Assembly (NCBI GenBank): GCA_036850595.1
Contig: CM072170.1
Coordinates: 14,352,303 to 14,416,302 of the forward strand
Direction: 5' to 3'
From: Rhyacichthys aspro
Taxonomy: Eukaryota > Chordata > Actinopteri > Gobiiformes > Rhyacichthyidae
DNA: 64,000 bases
The notes beneath the pieces are model-generated. The model searched no databases. It worked only from the letters and a program-made list of their open reading frames with translations, and had not been told where the DNA came from. Both the position numbers and the translations under genes were made by a program. How positions within the stretch are numbered: position 1 is the first letter of the stretch; each line of letters begins with the position of its first letter. This document shows, in pieces, positions 14,501 through 35,850 of this stretch.

Positions 14501-16027
14501 TTATCCCCTCACATTTTCCCAATGATGGCCTTATCCTAGCTCTACAGGTAATCCCCAGTGCCCACGGTAAGCCACGGTCCAGATTGGTTGACTGGTGTAT
14601 TCTCTTATTTTTTTGGAATGCGGTGGTAAGCTGCAGAATTCATACCTGGTGAGTGGTAAAAAGCTTCTTGAGTGGCAGTGCTTGTTATGTTCCCCAAACT
14701 GTGAAAATTCAAAAATACCTCTAAAATAGGAGCGAGCCGTATGATTGTCAGTACAAAAAGATTCAACAACAAATCCAATATATACTTTACCAGACTGTCA
14801 AAAGAAGAAAAATTACTGAAATCTAGCAGCTGACAGATTAATGTGGTTCATACTTTGTGTCTAGCATCGGATTTTTGATTAAATTGCTGTATTGTCAACT
14901 CTTGTATTAAATGTCTGTCCACCTCTTATTTTTTGGCTTATTATCATAGCTGTTGAAATGTTGAATTTATAAAACACCAGCTTGGATGATAAGTCTTTTG
15001 TTTCCTAAAACTAAATATATTTAAATGTTGTTTGTTGTGGAGTCCAGCTGCTTTTAATTTCAGTATGTAATCTTCTGTTCAGCTCCCATTTTTCCAACCG
15101 AAGGGAGCCACGCTACCGGTTATTTTACCACTCAGTCCTAGTGGGGGGTGTATTCTAGTGGGGAGGTGATGTCTGCTTGTACTCTCTATTCTGAAAATAG
15201 TCAGTAATAATAGGAATTAACAAAACAGAAGGAAAAAAAAGGTTTTGACTTTGATAAAATCAACCCAAACACCAGGTGCTATCTCTTGTTTACGTCTTAC
15301 TTTAAAGTGTGTTTGCCTTGTTTACCTGTTATGTGTATAGTTAAGTGCCCTGCTTATGCTATGTCTGGAATTTAATTTAGTTTATATTACTGAAGATACG
15401 CTGTTAACACTTGGGGCCTGACTTTGTAAAGGTTATTTTAACACAACCAATATATGCAGTTATTACATCACCTGACAGCCACCTTATTCACACAAAAAAA
15501 AAACCCCAAATAGGGTAAGAAGTTAACTATCGGGAGCTTTCATGTTATTTTAGGTCAGGATGAAAGTGTGCATTTGTCTTGCTACACCATAAGTTATGCA
15601 TAGGATGTGGTCGGACAGATATTATTATTCAATATTGGCCTTTCTTGTTAAGAAAGTGCTTTACATTCCCTCCATACACTTGTTTAAATAAAAAAAAGTT
15701 GAAGGTTGATATGTGGGGGAGTGAATGATTTCTGTTATTCTTTTTTAGCTGTTGGTGAAACTTTTCTGTCGGGTAAATCTTTATATCCAACTTTTCATTT
15801 GCGCTGTGACACTTTCAAGGTCTTCCAAACAGAAAACAATTCAACATCTGTTCCATTTTCTATTTTCGCAGGTGAACCTGGCCATCATGCAGAAGCAGCT
15901 ATCGGAGATGGCCATCGGTCACCCGCGCCAGTCTGGCTCTAGCTCGCGGCAGAACGGCTTTTCCGGAGGGGTGGGCGCCCTCGGCATCATGAACAATCGT
16001 CTTGCGGAGACTAGCGTGGACAGATAA
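10747..16027 (+). CDS. KCNK13: KCNK13 (THIK-1) two-pore-domain K+ channel, 3' part (exons 2-3)
   Basis: Plasma-membrane leak K+ channel of the THIK subfamily; two subunits form one pore. Coding exons here are 10747-11510 and 15872-16027, 306 codons in all, opening inside the first selectivity filter (GFG). Visible in order: filter 1, TM2 (about residues 11-45 of this part), a charged cytosolic loop, TM3 (about 85-108), filter 2 TIGFGD (129-134), TM4 (about 154-181) and a cytosolic tail. The tail has a basic stretch, RRNVV, SGEMISM, LAANK and a C terminus ending NNRLAETSVDR, all close to human KCNK13 as I remember it. The family is about 408 residues long, so roughly 110 N-terminal residues lie upstream. 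KCNK12 is the nearest paralogue, but the tail and the neighbouring PSMC1 and CALM1 favour KCNK13. Confidence 0.93.
11511..15871 (+). other. KCNK13: KCNK13 intron 2
   Basis: A 4.36-kb intron with donor gtgaga and acceptor tttcgcag. It is AT-rich and no coding block is recognisable. Near 11775 and 12245-12295 there are GTACC-containing, 'ggaaac'-flanked segments that resemble a dispersed fish repeat. A perfect TGACGTCA lies at 11869-11876. The rest shows nothing I can name. Confidence 0.8.
15872..16027 (+). CDS. KCNK13: KCNK13 exon 3 (C-terminal tail)
   Basis: 51 codons plus TAA (16025-16027). It begins VNLAIMQKQLSEM and ends GIMNNRLAETSVDR, the conserved end of THIK-1. The frame is continuous with exon 2 across a phase-0 junction. 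Confidence 0.92.
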   Translation: MNLAIMQKQLSEMAIGHPRQSGSSSRQNGFSGGVGALGIMNNRLAETSVDR

Positions 16028-16940
16028 GACAAATGAGGACAAAATACGTTTAGTACTGTATGGACAAAGCGGCCGTCGGCATCTGTAATCCAAACATCTC
16101 TACCCACACTCAAGTGAAGAAAAACGTTGAATGATGCATGAATGGTAGTCTCACATCTGGACCGGGCTCAATGTGCCGGAATGTTCCTCTGTGAGGGCTT
16201 CAGTTTCCATGGTGATCGATAAAGCCTGCTTTCTGGCTCTCATAACCAAGCTTTAAAGACCCGATGCACTGCGCAGTACTTCACACATGGTTGCAACTTG
16301 CTCTTCACACTTCTGTATCTGCCTCTGTATAACATTAGCAGCAACAAACAGCTTTAACAAAATGGATATCACAAGGTTAGCTGTCGGTCTATTACAAACA
16401 CAAGTACAGTTAGTAATTCAGTGCTAATTGTTAAAATAAGCATCAATTACTTGGTATCATTAGCACCATAGAAAACTCACAAGAAGACTTGGAACTATAT
16501 GAGATCGTGGCCATAGGATAACCCTAAAGACATATATCAGGCCATGAGGGGATCCACATGATGCGATTACATTTTTCTTGTAATTTACTGGTAAATAAGA
16601 CATTTTGAAAGGATTTGTCAGCATTTTATTGCTCTTTCTACCGGTTTGCTTTGGTTTGTTTCACATTATATGCAGTAGACCTTTATTAAACTAAGAAATG
16701 AAGTCACAATCAGTTCGTGTTTGATGTCTCACAGTAAACAGACGCTTAAGGGAAAGGATTCACTGGCTCTGTGGCTAGAGTTAAACCACAGATGCAGATA
16801 CAATGAAATGTAGGGGAACTCAAAACGTGCTTTTTATTGACCTCTCGAAACTCATGTCAGTGTTTTAAAGTATCTGTCTGTGACGCAATCATCCAAACCA
16901 AGAACAGTCCAAAATAAAGAGGTAGATCTACGTGTAGTAG
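16028..16940 (+). other. KCNK13: KCNK13 3' UTR (end approximate)
   Basis: Non-coding sequence after the stop. Possible poly(A) signals are ATTAAA at 16685-16690 and AATAAA at 16913-16918. I cannot tell which is used, and further AATAAA-like words occur downstream near 17380 and 17690. Confidence 0.5.
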
Positions 16941-19900
16941 GTCTAATCCAGAAAGTCTGCAGGCTTATCCAACCAAAATGAACAGAGAAAGTCCATGTTC
17001 GAGTCTTAGCATATGTGTGTGCATTACCCCTCACACCTACCGCTAAAGTACAATAACTACTTGGGGGAAACAACAGGCTCTTAATGGTCATTAATCAAAT
17101 TTAGGTTTACAGCCTTTGTTGAGGAGCTCTGTTAAGTTGAGAAGTTGTTTTGTTAGCCTGGATGTCTGGAGAATGGCTGGTGAGTTTAATGCACATACAA
17201 ATATCTAAAAGCCTGGAGGAAGTCTGCAGCATTAGCATTCATAGATGTCAGGAGATAGTCTGATATTTGTTTTACTGAGCAGCTGGGGATGGGTAGAACT
17301 GGGGAAGCCACAAAATTACTGTGGCCAAAAACTTGAAGGAGCTGATGGCAGTGATGATGATTAATGCATTAGACTCTTATTGAAATAAATGTGAACAAAA
17401 GCAATAATAATAATTTTTTAAAAAGCTGCAGAGAGTATTAGGCTTCCACACACTGTGCACTCCGCTAACAGAGTCAGTCACACGATATGAACATCAACAA
17501 TACACCCTTTTCAGGTACTCCTCTGGATGATCTATTGACATTGTTCATTTATGACACCCACTTGGAGGTTTTATAGATTGAGGGAATTTAGTGTGAGTGG
17601 GTTCATACATGCAGATAAAGTTTGGATAAAGTCTCGAAGATAATGCATGGGTGAGGGAGGCTATTAAAACACAAATGTCTGTATAAAATAAAATATTTCA
17701 AAACTACATTAAGACAATTTAAGCTTTTGTCCCTAGATTCCTTTTGAACTCAACAAGTGCACAAAACTCTTCAGCTCTCTCTAATCAATTGCTCAAACTG
17801 TAGGTATCATTGTATGTACCAAATTAGCTTAGCATACTGTAAATCTACATCAACGGTTAGGACTATAACTATTAAAACCTTCGTCGCTGGTCACTTTCTG
17901 CTCTTGACTTATCAAGCTGATATTACAGAAATGGTTTGTCACAGTATTAGTCTTTTAAATACCACGATTACTGTGGCATTTTGAAACAGCAAACACGTAG
18001 AAACCACTCTTCATCCTATGCCTAGTGATTACATTTTAAAACCAGCATGATTTTCTGGGTATCACTGGCACCACTTCAGACTCATATTGCATCCTATTCA
18101 ATGGCTTTTATCCTTCATTGGCTGCACTGCCACAACAAATGGAAGACAAAAGCCCAAAGAAGGCGCCATGACAAGACAAGCAGCCCTTTCTCAAACACAA
18201 TGGCCAGACATATTGAAGATGAAACCTATTATGTAAGACGGACTGTTCTTTTCTTCTGCCACACATAATCCTGGCAACCCACTGTAGCGCAAATCCACAC
18301 AGGAGGACATTTTCACCCACCGATGTCCAAATACGAGACTATTCATATAGGCCTATGGCTACAGAGTAAGCAATTCATGAAATAAACATTAGCTCCGGAA
18401 ACACTTGCAAGCGCTGATTTACAAATGTCTCAGGGAGATGCCTTAAGTCTCCTTCTGCTGTGTTTGTAAATGTGTCGAGAAAAATTGCAGGATGAGTGTC
18501 CTCGAGGCTCCAACTTCTGACGTCACCAGCTCGGAGTTTATGCGCTCGACGTCTGTGTTCCTGATTGCCAATTCTGCTGATGGGAAATGACTTTTGCTGA
18601 ACCGGCAAAGAAAGCGAAGTGGGTGATTCGAGAAGTAGCGAGAATGTGAGTCAAATGAGTTTTCCGAAATGACAAATTACTTATGCTGCTTGGTACAACT
18701 GGTCCAAACATTTGTGTACGCTTTGAATTTTCCATTGAAACACCTTGTACGATGATGAAGACATTAATTTATAAAGGTCTTCTTTACCCTAACTCCAGTT
18801 TCTGGCAACAATGATGAAGTTACGACTGTTTTCTTATGACGGAGAACGGCAAAACCAATAAGCAGTCATTGATACTAGTGGATACCATAAGGCTATACAG
18901 GCAATGGTGTCAAGTAAATTTAACCAGTGGGCACAGATAAATAAGAATAATATTAAGAGCCACAAATATTTGCAATATATTATTTTAGGGCTATGCTTAA
19001 GGCAATGAACACAAAACGACGGCTGTGTTTTTTTTCTACCCTAATGTTCTTGCCGCAGTCTTTGCTGCACCACACATTGACGTAACTTTCCTTCAAATGT
19101 CTGATGAAGGTTGTGGTGTGGTTTGTTTTGGTTGCTTTTCTTCACGGGGAATTCCCCTGCTACTAGTGTTGAAAACAGCAAGTTCAATGTCTTGCTTAGA
19201 CATCACATAAAACTACCAGGCAGTGAACAAATAGTGAAAATCTTGTTTGTTTTGCGTTATCTGATGGGCCTTTCGCCCTTTTGATTGACAGTTTTAGCCG
19301 ATAGCTGATCACAATATTATGGAGTACACTTATTCAAATGCTGCTACTGGTTCTTTGAATTTTAAAGTTAAGTAATTCAGTTCATGTCTATATTGGAAAA
19401 AGGAAACTAATTCAAGAAGTCCATATTCCAAGTTTGTTCTGCTTGACATTTTAAGAAGAGAAAATAAATCCATGGGGAAAAACCAAACCTAAAAGCATGA
19501 CATGAAGTTTGATGGGAACATTTTAACATGCAATGTGTCAATGTATTAGCAACAAGAAATAATGAATAGGCTGGGTAGAAATCTGCAAATGTATGGAACT
19601 GGCACACCGAACCTTGCTATGTATAGCGTATTGCATCTCAACGTCATTTTTTTTCCATTTGTAGCGCTGTTCAAATCACTGAGTGCATTTGCGTACCATC
19701 TTCCTCCCTCTCGAATCAAATGCTGTCAACACAACTGACATCTCTCAGTCATCAAAGGAATGATAAACTGAACTGCTTGTCACAAAAAGTCCTTCTCGGA
19801 ACAAAAATATTACATTCTGACTGATGGTTCTGCCCATCAGTACTCAACTGTTAAGGTTTACTTCAGCTGAAAACAAACAGCAAAAAATGAAAGAATGAAC

Positions 19901-22900
19901 AATGATTCCACTCATTGTTTAAAAAGAGCTGAAGTCATGAATATAAAGGGAGATGGAGTGGAGCAAAATAGATTTAATATGTCTTAGTTTTGCCAACTTT
20001 TTGTATTAATATTTACATAATTATGGTGCAGAGTTTACATTTCCAATAAAATATGCCTAATAAATAGGGATAAACTGGGTTAATTTTAGTATGTTGAACA
20101 ATAGCCTATCTATACTATCTTTTTCACAGCAGAGTTTAAATTTCATTAAAAAAAACAAAACTCATGGTTAAATACAGTTTGATTAAAATAGGACAAAAAT
20201 AGTTTTTGATGCCAAAGACTGACGTCACATATGTGGTGAGGACCAAACACCATCTGGTACTAATTTGAGGAATTGGCTCAAGAGTTATGTGCACCATGGC
20301 GATGGCACTGGTGTCAAAAAGAATTGCCAAAAGGGTTGCAAAGTGTTCTTAAGAGTTGGTGGTTCCAACAGTGTGGTATTATGGTGTGGTGGTTATTTCA
20401 AATGTGGTGCAGATTGCAATCTCTGTTTAAGATGACAAAAGTTCTCACTAGAGTGAAAATCAGAATCGAGAAGACAAAAATTGCAATGTAGTTTGCCTTA
20501 CCATATTACAATAAAAGAATGGTAAACAAAGCTAACGTTAATTAGCAATAGCTGCTTCTGGCTAGAGTGTGCATGTTATGTCTTATGCTTCAATGCATTA
20601 AACTTGTGGTATTAAAATAGTTAGCATTTAGAAATAAAATTAAAATGAAGAAATAATGTTTGATGCCTCGTCAAACTCTCCTAATACTTATTTTAATTAG
20701 CTACAAGATCCAAAAATGTCATTTGCAGGCCGGGTAAAACTGTGCAAAGGGATGTCTATTAATGATATGTTCGTATGTCTTTTTGTTATAGAAGATGACT
20801 TAAAAACGCATTGCAACCCAATTGGTTGTTTTGATTCTTGTGTTTTGTCTTTTTCTCAGTTTTCTTTGTGCTTTCCGATAACTAATTGGAAAGCCTATGT
20901 CAGTTTCTATTTTGTCTGAAGGTCAAAGTGCATCTCTGACAGAACACACATCTGACAGAACACCTTATTAAAACCCAACTAAGTCACACTGTTTCTTTTA
21001 TTCAGCCAATCACAAACATCTCAAAACTAAACCTGATTTTCAATATCTTCTACTGTGTAATAACAAAAAGCCAAAAATAACCTGTGTCAAGCAGCCTCCG
21101 CTCTTTGCTATGGAGACAATGGGAATGAGATGTTGCTTTGCCAATGGTGCTGCTCGATGCTTCACTCACATACAAATTAAAAATGCGCACGTCAATGAGT
21201 CTAAGAGAAATGAGATTCAGAGAATATGATGGGAAAGCAGTGCCTACATAGATAATAACAGGGCTGAACAAATGCCTGTGTGTTTGAGTGCGTCCTTGTG
21301 AGCACTGATACATGTGTGAGCATGAGGAGGGACATTCAGACAGATGTAAAGGTACAAAGAGTCTTTGTCAAAGCTCTTTTTCTGAGTCACTGCCAGTCCT
21401 GGGGTTAGCCACAATGGTGTCTCCACATTGGATCCAATTTGAAACACACTCTAATGGAACTGCCATGTAAACTGCTGTTGCTTTTACTGTTAAAAAACAT
21501 GGTTCTGGGAAGTAAAGCTAACAGCTGGCATTATGTTCACAAAAGGTGTAAAAACATAGTGTTCCAGAGAATAGTCATAATACCTCAGTTGGAAACCAGT
21601 GATAATGGAGGTATTTTACTAGTGTGAGACAAGTTTGTGCAAGAGGGAAGGCAATGCTTTATACGCCTCATTTGTTAGTCGTGCAAAGAGAAGCTTGTAT
21701 TCAAAGTTATCTAGCTAATGGCGCTCCAAAAGACCCTTCCTGTTGACAAAATGAGCTGCTCACATATTTTGGCAAAGCAGACCATAAAACATTTTCAAAG
21801 GACAAGCCACCAAATCCCCCAAACTTCTGCAAAAACAAGATCTGACAAACAGCAACCAACTAACATGTGTGTATTGAGATCATTAGAAAGTGGCAGTGTG
21901 ACAGGGTACATATCATATCATTAGCAAATGGCTGTTTCATATATATAAAAGCATTTAGGCATCACTGGCTAAAGGCTACAAGCTAAAAATGACTGGATGC
22001 TGGTCTGGAATGGCAGATAACACCATGTGGAGGATCCTGAGTGATACACAGATGGTTTGGGGATCGTTAAGGCATGTTTCCACTGGGAAGGTAGGGTGTG
22101 GGTCAGTTCTGATGTTCCATTACCAAAAGGGGTCTGAAGCACCCCCAAAAAGTGTGCTGTACCATACCACTTTGGGGACTCTTTGGCTAGGGGTCCAGCT
22201 TTGTGATACGCTTTGGGAGGAACATAGGCACTGAAGTCAGATGACAATCCTTACTCTAGTGAAAATAAGAAACAAAAGTAAAAATATTACACTAAAATAA
22301 TTTTCAAATAGATTACACCTCGTTTTTGTGAAAATCAGTCATATTCAAACAGAACACATGCTAATTGTTGTACCGGTAACAGCTGTTTCCAGTTTTAAAA
22401 AGAGTCAGCAATGTATGGCCCTAGCTTCATGAATTTAAACACTGTTTTTATCTACACTGCATTAAACAAAAGAAGAACCTGTGCCTTAAATATTGATTTG
22501 CTGATTTATAGGAATTTCATGTATAGAAAGGTGGGAATAAACCAGAAAAAGTCTAATGTTTACTGCAGTAGTAACCTGCAGCCTTTCACTGCTCTGCTAC
22601 ACACAAGGCTTTAATAATTAACTTACAGTGCATCCAAGTTTCAAAAAGGATGCTTCAAAATATGTTTTCTATCCCAAATAGAGACACCATTTTTGTGGCA
22701 CCTGATCATGTCATTGCTTATGCTGCTGGTGCCGCTCTTCAGGGCCCAGCACAATGGAAACACATGCCTCTTGATGGGGTTACCCGTACCAAACTGTGCT
22801 GTACTGACCTGGCCTGTACTGTACCCATTGTGGAAACACAGATTTAGTTTTTCATCAAAGAACCTCAGACCTGCTTGACAAGATTAGCATACATATTACT

Positions 22901-25080
22901 GAAGAACAGCTTACATTAAGGTAAAATTAGATTTTGAATTAGATTTTTTGAAAGTTGTAACAGAGGACTGATTTATAGTTATCTCCACAACTTTTGCACG
23001 GCTTTTCGATTGTATGTGACCAAATGTATTTAGCGAGTACATAAATTGCAGCGTGATCATCATCCAGTATTTTTCTGAAGATGTTAGTCGCTGAAACTCT
23101 TGAGTAAATATCAACTTTCTTGTATTCATGATGACAGATCGAGCTGCGAAGCCTTGGAAAAACTAGTTTAGCAATAGCCTCGTGCTTAAGTACTCCTTAA
23201 ATTGACCAATCAGTGCTTGGATTTGCAAATTGCTGTAGCCGTGGCAACTGTGAGATTCACGTATACTTCTGCTTTGGTCATTACGGATGAAAGTGGCTCA
23301 CTACAGACAAAGGCTTTTCACATTCACTTATAGTAAAAATAGATATCCATTAGGACACAAAACAGAGATGGTCCTTTAATTTAATTTGAGATAAATGGTC
23401 ACCCTATTTTAAATGCATGACACTAATGTAGATATAAATATTATAAAAATGAATATTAAAGTAAAGTAGGACACTTGTGGCTTGGGGCTATGCTAAAGTA
23501 TGTAAAGGCTATGGCGTCTTAGCATTCTTGCTAAAGGTAAACAACACAGCTGAACTGAAGTCCATTACTAGAAAATTGATGTTACACACGAGTCGAGAAG
23601 TTTTTTCAACGCCTAGCTCGAGTGTTGTGTGTTTCTTTGGTCCATTTATTGCAAAAAAAAAAAAAAAAAAGCCACCATTAAAATGTATATAAATAATGAA
23701 AGAACCGGCGTGCTAGAAAACATGCTAATTGCTAACTCATTGTGTTAACCTGTAACCACTAAGTAAATAAAAGCTACTCATATATATTAACTACTAATCA
23801 ACCCAACATTACATCAACAACAAAATAATACTCACTGATTATTTTCCAGACTACATTTTTAAGACAATGTAGAAACAGCTAAAAAAAGAGCAGTTAGCCA
23901 TGTTGGACAAGCTAATTTTAATAAACAGCAGCCAAAATACTCTTTAACTGAGGTATGAAAAGCATATGCATTCAAATAAAGAATAGACTAAAGGCTGGCT
24001 GGTGCAGGTCGTAGGAGCATAGTGATTAGCGAACCCTTTCAACTCTGCAGGATCAGCTAAGTACGTTAATGACTTGATTCAAATGGGGAGAAATGACTTG
24101 TCAGCGTTGTGTACATAATTATTGATCTGTCATGTGCGACAGTGTTAAGCCAGCTAATTAGCCCGTGAGGAGCTCCATGTGACACGTGCTGCTGCTGCTG
24201 CTTTAATACAGTGTGAGGAGAATAAAGGAGGGAACCTGCTGCCGGTAAGTTGTCTGCACAAGAAAATAACCGTTGTGGTCAGACCTTGAAGAGTCAAAGT
24301 AAAATTCTTACCTAGACAGGATTCTTTCATACAGGTATTCTGCTTATTGTTTTGCAAAATGAAAAACCTCCTGTTCTTTTTCATAGCTCATGCTTATTGT
24401 TATTGTTGATTCTTGCACAATTTAAATACACAGATCAGGCATAACATTCTGAGCACTGACAGGTGAAGTGAATAACAACTGATTATCGCTCACCTTTTAG
24501 TGAGTGGGAAATGTAAGGCAGCAGGTGAATGTTTTGACCTCCTTGGAGCCAGATACCACTGCACAACCTCAGGGGTCTAGTGGAGTACATGCCTCGATAG
24601 GTCAGGGCTGTTTTGGAGCAAAAACACACTATTAGGCTGGTGGTCATAATGTTATGCCTGATTAGTGTACATTTGTGAAGTTATTTTATATGAATGATAG
24701 TTTTACTTAGTCATTTTACTTGGAAACTTATTTGTTTTAAGAATATGAAATTAAAAGCATGGTTTTATGAGGGAGTAGCCTGTAGTCCAGCCCAGAGTTT
24801 GACAATAATTAAATAAAAATGTACACAAAATTACTCATTGCCAACATTGTAAACCAAAATGATTAATAAATGAATAAAAAATTAATACAAAAACACAAAC
24901 ACGCAGCATAGGTCTACACACTACAACCTGTGTCAAGACTCAGTTAATAAGATAGAAACGAAATATAGACAATATTCATAAATATAATATAATACAACAT
25001 TATATCATATAGTAAACAATAAAAAATGCAAGTAAATGGGTAAGTAAACAGATATTACACCCATGATACATACAGAGGGC
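16941..25080. other. Intergenic region KCNK13-PSMC1
   Basis: About 8 kb, mostly AT-rich, with no coding exon I can recognise. Contents: a moderately GC-rich patch at 18400-18660 with TGACGTCA at 18518-18525; another TGACGTCA at 20220-20227; GTACC-rich repeat-like segments at 22050-22250 and 22740-22850; a run of A near 23650; a short GCT-triplet run near 24187-24201; and a short inverted-repeat transposon at 24429-24667. Confidence 0.7.
24429..24667. mobile_element. Short Tc1/mariner-like non-autonomous element (MITE)
   Basis: A 239-bp element whose 28-bp ends are inverted copies of each other, 24 of 28 identical (24429-24456 against 24640-24667). Both ends carry the core ATCAGGCATAACATT. 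A TA dinucleotide flanks each side (24427-24428 and 24668-24669), the target-site duplication of the Tc1/mariner superfamily. The interior has no open frame. The 'atcaggcataacatt' end is common in fish genomes. Confidence 0.85.
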
Positions 25081-25156
25081 GCTTTATTTTTTGCTGACTT
25101 GTCGGTCGCACTAAGTATACGTAACCGTTGACGTCACTTTACAGAGACAAGCAACA
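25081..25156 (+). promoter_or_regulatory. PSMC1: PSMC1 proximal promoter / 5' UTR with full CRE
   Basis: The sequence directly before the PSMC1 start codon contains a perfect TGACGTCA palindrome (25129-25136, the CREB/ATF consensus), ending 20 bases before the ATG. No clear TATA box is visible. The 5' UTR is probably short, but the transcription start cannot be placed from sequence alone. Confidence 0.5.
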
Positions 25157-34500
<9,344 letters not shown>

Positions 34501-34680
34501 ATTCTCAGTACAACACCCCTCTCAAATCTCTTATCGTGTGAAAGGACGAGACAGCGCCTCGCTCAGCTGCCTCCAGAGAGTTTTGATATATTTTGTGCAT
34601 GTGATGTCTGGCTTACCCCTCTCTCTTGTTACCGTTATGTGTTTAAAACAGTCAATAAAATCACAAAAAGACGTCTTAAG
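34501..34680 (+). other. PSMC1: PSMC1 3' UTR with poly(A) signal
   Basis: A short 3' UTR. AATAAA at 34654-34659 is about 150 bases after the stop, and a GT-rich patch follows near 34680-34695, as expected downstream of a cleavage site. Confidence 0.7.
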
Positions 34681-35214
34681 TTGTCGCCGTCGTTATTTTT
34701 TTACATATTTACTGCGACACTGGCTCGAAGCATAATGTCTCGAATCTTGTTTGTACAGACGCAGCATCTGTTGACGCTTATGAGATTCTGGTATATTGAC
34801 TTCAATGCTCTGCTGTAATAACTTCAGATAATTAATCACATGAATTATTCAATTACTGTCATCTTTGTGATGTCGCCCTCGGTGTCGAAGAAAATCAGCG
34901 GCGTAAATATGCAAAGTCATAGCTCTCATTTCACGTCTTTCAAATAAAGATTTCTCAAAGGCTCAAAGCAAAAGGAAAGACCAGCTTCTACTTTGAAAAC
35001 CTTTTTTATGCTAATTACTAGCATGTGTTCTATACCATTATGAGATCTGCATATAATTTAAGATTGAAGGAGCAATGTGGAAAATGTTGCAGTAAACAGT
35101 TAATTAAGTAGCTTTTGTATCTTAGGCCTGTTCTTTAAAGCACCATAAATTTACAGTTGCATATGATTGAAGACTGGAAGTGACATAAATTCATTGATGT
35201 TGTGAATTGATAAA

Positions 35215-35850
35215 TGCTGCCAACTGGGAAGTGTCATTCAGTTACCAGTCGTCTGATAAACTGTCTGCTGCCCCCAAATGCTCCATTCTATTTATCACAC
35301 ACCAGGGATCATGGATCAGTTTGAATACATCAAAATACTTCAAAAAGTCACCTTGCCTTATGCTGAAGAGAAAATGCCCCAGGGATGTGTGTTTCAACAA
35401 GACAATGACCCCAAACACATCAGTAAGAGCAGCATCATGGTTCCAGACCAACAAGACTGACGTTATGGAGTGTCCAGCACAATCCACAAACCTTAATCCA
35501 ATAGAAAACTTATGGGTGACATCATAAATGCTGTTTCAGAGGCAAAACCAAGAAATGCAGAGGAATTGTGGAATGTAGTCCAGTGGTCCAGGGCTGGTCA
35601 CAGGAGCCAGAAGCTCAATGCAAATGCAAAACAGATGTGTCAGCTTCTCTGAATACAATGAAATAATAGTTCAGTGATTCACAGGAAAGCTAAATCTAAA
35701 GTTTATACAGTAAATGTTTGAGATTATTAAGAAAAAATCAGCCCAATATTCCCCTTTCTTCACTTTCTGTAATGGAATAACAAATTTGATCATTTTTCGG
35801 TTCATGTTTTGATTTGGAACAGAATGTGCAGTGTTCCCGATGCTTTTGCG
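35215..35850 (+). pseudogene. Tc1-family transposase relic and 3' end of element
   Basis: Fragments of a DDE transposase from a fish DNA transposon, broken by frameshifts. One frame (from about 35300) reads GIMDQFEYIKILQ to GCVFQQDNDPKHISKS, which holds the second catalytic Asp. A second frame (to 35527) reads WFQTNKTDVMECPAQSTN then LNPIENLWV, which holds the third acidic residue (Glu). A third piece reads AVSEAKPRNAEELWNVVQ. The non-coding 3' end follows, with 'ccctttcttcactttctg' and, near 35829-35850, 'gcagtgttcccgatgctttt', like a Tc1 terminal repeat. The 5' half with the DNA-binding domain and first Asp is missing, so the copy is inactive. Confidence 0.88.

Noticed and set aside
20220..20420. 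Possible second Tc1 transposase fragment (a GGSNSVVLWCGGYF-like stretch)
   Set aside because: The resemblance to the conserved VMVWGCFS region needs indels and has no supporting flanks.
24187..24201. GCT triplet runs here and near 58596-58612
   Set aside because: Only about five units each; ordinary short microsatellites.
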